Assembly (NCBI GenBank): GCA_934662525.1
Contig: CAKUKJ010000077.1
Coordinates: 1-8,573, forward strand
DNA length: 8,573 nucleotides
Direction of reading: 5' to 3'
From: an uncultured Coriobacteriales bacterium
GTDB lineage: Bacteria > Actinomycetota > Coriobacteriia > Coriobacteriales > UMGS124
Positions 8,215 through 8,573 of this stretch are shown one piece after another. How positions within the stretch are numbered: the stretch's first letter is position 1; each line of letters starts with the position of its first letter. The translations under genes were made by a program, and so were the position numbers. The notes under the pieces are model-generated. The model saw only the letters and a program-made list of their open reading frames with translations. It had not been told where the DNA came from and did no database searches.

Positions 8215-8573
8215 ATGTCTCAACACAATGTTTTGGAATATCTAGAGCGCTCGGCCCTTGCGCACCCGGACGCATGGGCGGCAAGCGACGAGCATGAACG
8301 GATCACCTATAGCGAGCTCCTCGACGCGGCGCGCTCACGCGGCTGTGCGCTGGCCGCCCTGGGCGTGGCCGCGCGGCCCGTTATGGTGTGCATGGAGAAG
8401 GGCGTCCGCACGCTCTCGACGTTTCTGGGCATCCTGTACGCAGGCGGCTTCTACGTGCCCGTCGACCCCGCCGTGCCCGACATGCGCCTGGCCAACATGC
8501 ATACCACGCTCGGCTACCCCGACGTCGTCGTAGACGACACGACTTGCGGTCGCGTCCGGCAGACCCTGCCGGA
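8215..8573 (+). CDS. AMP-binding (adenylation-domain) protein, N-terminal part cut by window edge
   Basis: The first 119 codons of an ANL-superfamily adenylating enzyme, open to the right edge. Family features are an N-terminal helix region (NVLEYLERSALAHPD, 5-19), ITYSELLDAA (30-39), VMVCMEKG (56-63) and the A2-type core motif LYAGGFYVPVDP (74-85). This N-terminus is most like amino-acid-activating members (NRPS A domains and DltA). The catalytic P-loop motif would be further right. Enzymes of this group activate an acid as acyl-AMP and pass it to a carrier or CoA. No strong ribosome site precedes the ATG (GGAAAC about 9 nt upstream). It is divergent from the arg operon across 323 bp. The substrate, and whether it belongs to a larger synthetase, cannot be told. 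Confidence 0.82.
   Translation, partial: MSQHNVLEYLERSALAHPDAWAASDEHERITYSELLDAARSRGCALAALGVAARPVMVCMEKGVRTLSTFLGILYAGGFYVPVDPAVPDMRLANMHTTLGYPDVVVDDTTCGRVRQTLP

Noticed and set aside
8025..8216. 63-aa frame on the minus strand in the divergent control region
   Set aside because: It crosses the promoter region, half-sites and repeats, has no ribosome site or domain, and looks accidental.

Overview
This 8.6 kb window is from a high-GC bacterium. GC-rich third codon positions, long mirror ORFs antisense to real genes, and the look of the proteins (an AraC regulator with a Cys-containing sensor half, an ABC pair with a TAFADP D-loop, a short-spaced AMP-binding protein) suggest an actinobacterial gut-type lineage such as Coriobacteriia (Collinsella/Olsenella-like). 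That placement is inferred from protein character alone and is not proven.

Left part (1-3418): a divergent transport and regulation module. Two half-size ABC transporter genes lie on the minus strand. One is complete (334-2238). The second overlaps it by ATGA and runs off the left edge (1-337). Divergent from them is an AraC-family regulator (2321-3418, plus strand). The arrangement recalls siderophore or metal ABC modules of the YbtA/YbtPQ or IrtAB type, in which the regulator controls its divergent transporter pair. The substrate cannot be read from the sequence.

Centre (3419-7891): an arginine biosynthesis operon on the minus strand, read argF - argR - [gap with two strong hairpins] - argG - 45-aa membrane microprotein - argH, ending in terminator-like hairpins between argH and the convergent AraC gene. 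ArgF makes citrulline from ornithine, and ArgG plus ArgH convert citrulline to arginine. ArgR is the arginine-responsive repressor and overlaps argF by ATGA. The argCJBD genes for ornithine synthesis are not in the window. The microprotein is coupled to both neighbours (TAATG overlap with argG, 3 nt from argH) and carries the argH Shine-Dalgarno sequence in its last codons. It is the best candidate here for something undescribed.

Right part (7892-8573): a 323-bp divergent control region, then the first 119 codons of an AMP-binding (adenylation-domain) protein on the plus strand. The control region has an AT-rich block with four ATTCA/TGAAT half-sites resembling ARG boxes. It also has two hairpins and a short arginine-rich reading frame in the argF leader, a cluster of GCACAT repeats at 21-22 bp spacing, and a good -10 box with a 5' hairpin for the adenylation gene. 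No tRNA, rRNA, CRISPR array, insertion sequence or phage gene was seen.
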